Shown piece by piece: positions 10,974 to 19,900 of a stretch of DNA of 64,000 bases. The translations under genes and the position numbers were made by a program. This DNA comes from Galaxea fascicularis. Taxonomy: Eukaryota > Cnidaria > Anthozoa > Scleractinia > Euphylliidae. The notes under the pieces are model-generated. The model had not been told where the DNA came from, did no database searches, and saw only the letters and a list, made by a program, of their open reading frames with translations. Every line of letters begins with the position of its first letter. The first letter of the stretch is position 1. The stretch lies in the NCBI GenBank assembly GCA_948470475.1, contig OX419346.1, positions 3,357,731-3,421,730 on the forward strand. The letters run 5' to 3'.

Positions 10974-13900
10974 CCATCACCATCAACTCCATCATTATCA
11001 TCGTCAGTTGTCGTCATCTCCGTCATCATCACGATCGTTATAGTCGTCATCACAACGCTATCATTATCTTTTGCTTCCTTTATTCATAGGTAATTATTCA
11101 AGTGCTTCTAATATTATCTTAACTCCTGTTGCGTAGCCACATGCAACCTCATGATGTGTAGATCTTTTCTAGTCATTTTGCTTATTCTTTTGGTCAGGCT
11201 TCAACGATATCGGTTTTACAGTAATGTACGACGTTTGCGTACCCACTACCTCTACCTTTACCATTCCTTTCCCTTCCTACTTCTTCGATACAGGGGCTAT
11301 CCAGTTTTCTTTTATAGTGCTGCCGAGTCTTACGTTTTTTTGATCCAGAGGTATTCTCAAACGTTAACTTCTACTGAAGCACATATTAACGTTGTCGGTA
11401 CCATCACTGAGTTTGTTAATCATGCGGCTTTTAACTTTCCCTTTGCGTCCCAAACTAAACAGAAACCAGGAAAGCCTTGAGTCTGGGAAGTAGAGAGTAT
11501 TAATATGGACCCTGCGCTTACCGCTAGAAGTCTCTTCCGATATCTCTTGAACAACCTTTTCAGCGTGCAAATCTGGAGAAGTAGATATCAATCAAACAAG
11601 CCAGTAAGTTGAAAAGCCTCTTGGCTTGATTAGCAAACTTGCTGAAAACGTCCCGACCATGGAAGTTAAACCAGATCAGGACTCGCCGCATTTTTCCCTC
11701 AAAAAGATTGTTAGTGGCTCTTGGGGTAAACTACTGAACGAATCTTTTCGATCATCTTTGAGCTTCAGCAAAAGACCTTGATCAATTATCCGAGTATCAT
11801 GGTCAGTTGTCAACGTCATCATCATCATTATCGTCATCAGTATTTTATTTTCTCAGACCAATCTTTCGTGTGGAACTGCTTATTATGTAAATATTTTATG
11901 ATTATTGAGTTAATAAGCCATTTCTGAATTACGTCAGGCCTCTTTTTCAAAGCGAGTCTAGGTGCTCATCCTTTCATCTGCAAATCAATTTTCATTCACA
12001 CACGAAACAAACTCGTGTATTTTCATGTCTGCGCAATGAAAATTGATTTGCGTATGAAAGGGTGAGCACCTAGACTCGCTTTGAAAAAGAGGCCTGAGGT
12101 AATTCGGAAATGGCCTATTTCAGCCGGTGTTTTCTCGATAACCGTCTGTCTTATCTTACCACGTATCAAAGCTGTCTTCCAACATACCATATGAATCACT
12201 GCGATTCTCATCCTCATCTTCGCTAGCCTCCAGTCTCTTCCCAACAGATAAGCATCTGTACATAGGCTTCCCACAATTCTCGCATATATCCTGACATGCA
12301 CTGCAAGTCCCGCCAGGTCGCTGACACCAAGTACCACACTTTGAACAAAGGCCTTGACACTCTGGAATCAGAGCTCCGCATCTGAAGCAGTCAATTCCCT
12401 TACAGCCTACAATGCCTTCGCCATTGAAACCGTTTTGCTGACGTTTTTGAGAGTACGGGGTTTGGAATTGTTGCGCAAAGAAGTTGAGATCGCTTTCGCT
12501 CAGCTCGTCATCGCCACGCACAACGCGGGATCTGAGGCGAGGTGCAGTGTCGTCCGAGTCCGATCCTTGCGATGAACAAAGGAATTAGGAATTAAATCAT
12601 TATTCTGTGATCAATAAGCAGTTTGTACTCCTGTTGGTGTGTAGCAATAAGGGATGGACCATTAGAAAAGTGATGGGGGAGTGGGGGGGGGGGGGAAGTA
12701 AAAAGCCAAAAAAATTCATGCAATGTAAAAGGACAAGAAAACAATTCGTGTAAAGAAGAAGAAGGCAAAGAGAGGAAAAGTCCCACGAAACTATTTATGT
12801 AACTCGTCAAGATGATCATTCCTAATTCGCATGTGGTCAACCTCGTTCCATTGTCTTTTCCCTTGGAAACTGGGATGGGACATACCATATCGGTCAAGGA
12901 AAATGACCTTGTAACGAAGTTGGCGTTTGACCGAGGTTGAAAAATGAGGGAATATTATTTAGGATTATACATCAGTGTCTTACAATTGAAAGGAATAAAT
13001 GACCCATAAACAAATATGATTGTGTCACCTATTAGTAAATACTAAAACAGTGGATAGCGTTTTTCTCGCGCTCTGATTGGCAGCTCATCTAACTCTGGAT
13101 GCCAAGTGCTATTTACCTTCGAGCAACTCGCGCGAAAATCGTAACTAATGATGACAGGAATAAATGAGTTAAAAATCAACATGTTTGAGCTCTATTATCT
13201 CACTCTCTAGTATAAACTAAAACAATTATTTACGTCAGTGCTGGTGGCCAGTGGTGGATATTTTCCTCTCCGCTTTGCGGCACGGTAAAAATGACCAGTG
13301 GCCACCTCCTCTTCGGTGAATAAGTGTTAATTGTTAAAAAGTAGATCACAGCTGGGTAATGCAATTCTAGAGTTTTGATTGGCTTAGCCATCACGGTGTA
13401 TGAGCCATTATACCATGTTCTACAAATATGGTAACTGTACGCCGCAGTTTTTTGTTTTTACAAAATAAAGTAGGGAAGATTTATCCATAATTTGCGAGCG
13501 TTTACAACGAAACAATTATTGCACTCATGCTTGTTGGATATGAAACGATTGGAGTTAACTCTGCGTGTATCTACCATCTTACATCCAACGCGGTTTTGTG
13601 GAATAATTAGGGAGTTTAAGATTCTACGACGCGACGGCAACGAAAACGTCATTTCAAAATACAACTTCTCGTTTGTGTAACTCTTTCGAGATTATTCCAA
13701 TTTGTTTAACATGAAAAATGCTGGCGAGCTGGCCAGGGCCTAAGTTACTATGAACGATGTTAAAGCAAAGAAAGAGAAAGAAAAAACATTTTGGTACATT
13801 ACTTTGCCGTCCTCTGCGAAACAACAACGTGAAATGACCAAATTTCGGGTTTTCTCGAGAACGTGAGTGTATGGTGACAAGTTTTTCTTTCTCTTTCCGC

Positions 13901-16900
13901 TTTGTTTTAACATCGTTCACAGTAATTTAGACCCTGGACAGCTCACCAGCATTTTTCATGTTAAACAAATTGGAATAATCTCGAAAGAGTTACACAAACG
14001 AGAAGTTGTATTTTGAAATGACGTTTTCGTTGGCGTCGCGTCGTAGAATCTTAAACTCCCTATTGTTGAATATCATACCTGGGCCAAAAGAGGGGATAGG
14101 TTTGACAACTGTCCTCCTGCTTGATTTCTCATCCTTTTGTGAGCCGTCTTCTGTACTCCTCCTTCTGGGCTTTTCTCTTACAGCTCCTTCATTTAAGGTT
14201 TTCTTGTTTAAGTCTCCTTCATTAGAGATTTTATCAGATCCTCTTCTTATCGGCTGAGTGGGTTCTGTGTTGCTAGGTTTTCTCTTCGTCCCATTCTCCC
14301 CTTCACTGCTCGACAGATTTAGATCGCTAAGGGGTTGGACATGTAAGGTGAAGTCACTGTCCGAGTCGCTATCCCATGGATCACTGTTTAATGCAACTCC
14401 ATCTGGGGAGTCTTCCTTTTGAGACTTTTGAGAAATGGATCCTTCTTTTGCTGTAAAATAGAAGTAGTAATAGTAGTAGTAATGACTTTATTTTAAGAGG
14501 GTAGCACGTAACAGTTTAAGTACAACTGATGACCCTGTGGCCCTCAAAAAAGTAATCTAGTCAATACATAAAATTAACATAAATGAAAGTAATAATAATT
14601 TGATATATATAAGTTATAAACATATTAAAAGAATACATATATATATCATACTAAAAATTCTTAATAATAAATACACGCAAAACTGAATTTCATTTTCCAA
14701 ATTATAGAAAATTCATATTACTATTTCGTTTACTAAGTAAATTGTTGTAACTTGCTTGTTCAAAGTTTTGGCACTCTTTAATTCTTTGAGGCACATAAAG
14801 TACCACAAACACAAGTTAAAACGTATGCCTCAAACTCGGTACTCTATATAACAGTATAGCGCTTTATTTTATGCATATATCAACAGGAAAAGAAAATTAA
14901 TTGAAAAAAAATGAAAAAGGTATTTTAAGGCATCTGTAAAGGTATAGCAAAATGACTTAACACGAACTAATGACAAAGATGAAAGATCAAAATCACTGAA
15001 AAAGGTCATTGCACAACAAAATCTTCCGCGTAAGACGTAAAATGTTTTTAGGCGATCTTTTAAAGACAGGCGCATGATGAAACTATAGATACGAAAAAAG
15101 AATCCTCTGACTGTTTAGGGGGCCTATTCTTAAACGACAATTATTCATGGGGCTCGGAGGTATCAACGTCCTTAAAATCGTTTGTCCTTATATGTTAAAT
15201 ATGTGTAATAAGAGATGACGCCAAATGCAGAATCAATATCCTTCACCTATTTCTTTTCTTTCTCTTGATCCTATTGACTCTTTCTTTCTACTCTCCAATC
15301 CTCCCTCGTTTCTTCTCTGATGCTTCTTTGCATCATTTCGAGCCTGTTGAATCTGAGCCTGCAATGAGCTTAAGTCAGCATTTTCTTCACTATCGGCGAG
15401 GTACCCGTCATGCTCAGGTACAGGCGAACTGGATATGGAAGAAGTATATTCCGGATAATCCTGTTGGCGAAAAATGTCGATGGGGAAAGCTGCCTTTACT
15501 TGCCAAATTGTATCAATTTTAGAAAGTAAGTCCTTAAAGTAATTATCTGTGAGGTGAAATGCATTCAACAGAGAGTAAAACTTTCGGCATTTTCATTAAC
15601 AGTAAAGTAGCATGAGTGAACATTTCGACATACAAGGCACAAATGGAATTTTCCATGGTTACCAAGAGAAAGCATTGCACAATAATTATTTTATAGAATG
15701 TCATAAGAGAAATATATGCCAATTCTTGGTTTTCACTCACGTGACAAGTCGGCCACTTAATTTGGAGGTCAATGCAATGCAATTTTCTTTCTTTCGCCGA
15801 ATTTGCATAAAAATAAAGTTTAGTTACCAGTGAAGAGACAGGCTACTGTTCTTACCAACCAACATTGCCGCCGTGACGTCGCTCGCAATCCAGCAATACG
15901 ATCCATGCGACATAAGCCCAGTGCATGATGGGAAGTTGGGTGAGATACCGACGGATATGTGCTGTGGTTAAATTTTGTTTTACTTTAAAGCATCTTAAAC
16001 CAGTTTAATTTTTATTGTGGTTTGTGCCAAAAGCAAATAAAAAGGAAAATGAAAATCAAACTGGTTTAAAACTTAAACCACAACATAAACAACGATTTCT
16101 CTGTAGTCTGATTAGCTGTATTTTTTCACTTTATGGATAAATAGTCTATGAACACAGAATGGTATTTTTAAAGCAATTTATGAATCAATGTACCTCATCA
16201 TCAGGAGTAGGCTTGGGGGGTCTTCCAGCAGCGCCAGAAACTAGCTGGTTTGAGCTCCAGCTGTCAGTCCTTAATTCACCATCTGATAACAAATGGTCGG
16301 TGAGCACCGTTTGGGGATCAAGTATGACGTCATCCTCATCTGTCTCGACAAGTACTGGCTCCTCACTGAATACGTAATCACGCCGGTCCAGGCCTACCGT
16401 GAAAAATGACTCGGTTCTGGCCAACAAATGCCTGGCGCTTTTACTTAGCTCCACTGTTTTATTTTCGTGATATTTTTCTTTTTCGGATTGGGCCTTTTTT
16501 TTATTTCTTTCTCGAGAATATTGCCTGTTCCGTTTCTTTTCACTAGAAATTTTTATATTATTATTCTCCCTTGGAATTTTAGCTGCTTGGTTGCGATGTA
16601 CATTCTCTTTTGTACGCTGATCTGATGTACTTCCTACAGATTTCAAGTTCCCTGTCGTTTCCTCTTCATCTTGAATTCCGTGTATTACGTAACTTGTCTT
16701 CTGAGTTTCACCGAAAGGCCTTCTACGAAGGCGTACTGTAAACCCTGATTTTGGATCGTAATCTTCAATCATTTCGAAATCACTGAAAGATTCGTTGTCG
16801 TAGTCAGCCAAATAACTTTGGTTTTCGTCTTCTTTCCCCCAGTCCCCTTCCTTGTCACCGAACTTCTTCGTCCCTTCCTCTTGTTGCGAACCATCATCCC

Positions 16901-19900
16901 ATGCGCACCGCACATCCAGGCGCTCGTTTATTTTATCAATATTCGCCCCAGGTTCTGTCATGAAAACACTACTTCCCGATTCTGAGCGCTTGTGCACGAA
17001 AGCCTGGTCACTAGTTTCCAGGTCGTCTTTATATGGGCTTTGTCTGCTCATATGAAGTCGATATGATTCCATGTCGTCGCGCCAGTCCATTGGTGAGCTT
17101 GATGTCCAAACTCTTTCGTTATCTTTCGGTGTAGACCACGGAGCTTGTGAATTATAAAACTGCCGATGATCCACTATAAATCTAGAGTCGCCGCGATGCA
17201 ATGTATCCAAAACACTTTCGTGTAAGTCTTTCTCTGTCAGAGCTTGATAATCTGTGGTAGGCGTTCCACATGTGTGACAAGTCTTTGGAGTAATAAATAT
17301 AGTGCGCAACTGCCCTCGAGAGTTCGTGACCTTCTCCGTGACAGGCAAACTTGCGTGACATGAAGCACAAGTGTAAATAGGAGAGGAATCGGGATTGTAT
17401 TGGCCAATTGAAGGAAGGACATCCAGAACCTAACAAGTTTGATTGTCATAGTAATTCAGAATGATCGCAATACTGAACAGAATTGAAAAGAAGTGGAATT
17501 AGCACATAAAATGCCGCGTGAGAATGAATGCATGAATGAATGAATGAATGAATGCATGAATGAATGAATGAATGAATGAACACTAGAAATGGCCATAAGT
17601 ATAACAGGACTGATAAGGGGTTAATAGTTATTTCTAATAATTGACATTAATGTCAAAATCATAAAGGAATTGATAAAGTAATTTCTGCTGTTACTGCGTT
17701 TAAAAAGAGCAGTCAGGTGTTCTTGTTTGTTGATTACCTTCCAGCTGAGTCTGCGATACCCTCCGCCGACCCGAATGACTGGATTAAGCGGGAAAATCTC
17801 CTGTTAAAAAACACACACACGCTGAATAATTAACCCCTGTTTTTTTTTTTAAATCAAAAAGCTACAAAAATTCTATTCAGTTAACTTATCGTCTCCATTC
17901 TTTGATTTCACTCACGTGACAAGGCGGCCATGTTGGTGGTCAAAATAATACAATTTTGTTTCGCAGAATTTGCATAAAATAAAAGTTTAGTTCCCAGACC
18001 GACTATTGTTCTTGACCACCAACATGGCCACCATGACGTTACGTGCAATCCAGCGATAATTTCTCCACAGAGTGTTCTTCAAGTAACGCCGAACTCAGAA
18101 TGGGCGAAAAAAGCAACTGGGGACAAAGCTATTTTACCAACTTTTTCACTTACCTGCTCAGATCTCTGACTTCTTAGTAAACGAGGGCATGGCAAAGAAG
18201 ATTTTGAAGAATTTTTCTGTGGCTAGGAGACAAAAACCAATGACAACGGATTAGAACCAACTTATCTCAGTGACAAAATAACCATTCCCCTGACGTCATT
18301 CTTAGTGCAGATTTTTATGTATCTTTGATCTTACGCACTCTGACACGAATCAGCAAAAACTAAAAGCATCTGAACGAGAGAATAAAAAACTAAAGGCGGA
18401 AAACATGTGCATGATCGCTACGCTATGCACAATTTTCTGCGGATGCTTCTCGCATTTTAAGGACGTTTCAACATTACATGTTTCTACTCCTTAAACCTAT
18501 TGTTTTGGGGCATTCTTGTTGCCGTCCTCATTGCTAAAGGTCCCAATTAGTGAGTTATAGCAGAGAGTATGGCAATGGTGACGGCAACGCGAACGCCCCA
18601 GAACAAAAGTATGTTTAATGAGCATCTCTCTATATGTGCGTTGTACATTTTCTTTCATTTCTTTTAGGTTTCCTTGAGAACGTGAGCGAACACACGACCG
18701 TTTGTAGTAATTTACACCTTGGACAGTTTGCCCGCATTCTACATGTTAAACAAGTTAGAATAATGGCGAATTCAAAGAGATACAAAAGAGAGAAGTTATA
18801 TGTTAGATTGAAGGGACGTTCATGTCGTTGTTGCTAAAGCTTGTCATTAACTAGTGATCAAACACGACCAACTAGATCACCGTTTGAGGACGTTTTAAGT
18901 CTATAATCTATTAAAGTATTAGGACATACCTTCCTGTGGGTATTTTCTCTGGATCGTTTCTCTTCCGTAGAAACTACCTTCACGCTGAATGGAGGAGGGT
19001 GGATAAAACTGAAGTACTTTGAAACGTTCGACCCGCGACTGGTCTGAAGTACAAAAACAGCAGAGTTTGTTGATGCTAAATCAAAAGAACTTTGAAGTTT
19101 AACTCTACCTTCAATTTTCTAAGAATGGTTTCGTTTGGGAATTAAATGTTCCATGATTTTGAAGTTATTAAGGCAGTCGATTTCGAGAAGAGAAAGTTTC
19201 AAGTTGTAATTAATTTTATTATTCATTTAATTAAGTTGTTGGCGTTGTTGTTGCACTTTGTTTTGCTAAATTAGGGCGTGGTCGATCATGTGACAAGAGC
19301 AACCACACCAAACCATCCCAAAATTGTCCTTCTTTCTCTATGAGATAAAGTCTAACCAAGCTATTTGTAATAATACGAGCAATACATTAAAGCCAAAAAA
19401 CTGTGTCTTTGATTCTACGTATGTTTAATTTGCGCAAATGTCTGCAATCATGGCCAAGATATTTGGGAGACTTTCGAAAAACATTTACAATCATTTGAAT
19501 GGCTATCAACATTGTCTCACGGGAGGGAAGGGGTTTAAAGTAAGAGGGCTGAGAACAATGAAATTCACGAAACAATACGGGGCGCATGTATACGAGCTTG
19601 TTACAAGGACGATCAGTAGCAAAGTATCCCAAGGAATTTTGACGAGGATTAAAGCGGGGCTCACGATTGAAGTTAATATGGCCAAAATTTCATGGACTTT
19701 CGGTGATCATATTTACGTAATTCCACTTTGGTTGTTTCAAGACTGGTTGAACTTATCCTTAATCCTTGTCCAAATTTCTCTAAATACCACGCCAGAGTAA
19801 ATACAGTCAATCAGAATATCAGCTGTGGTATACATGAACAATAGTCACCATTTGGTGCGAAAAAATAAGCTCGGATATTTGTCCTCGGACATCATCTGTT

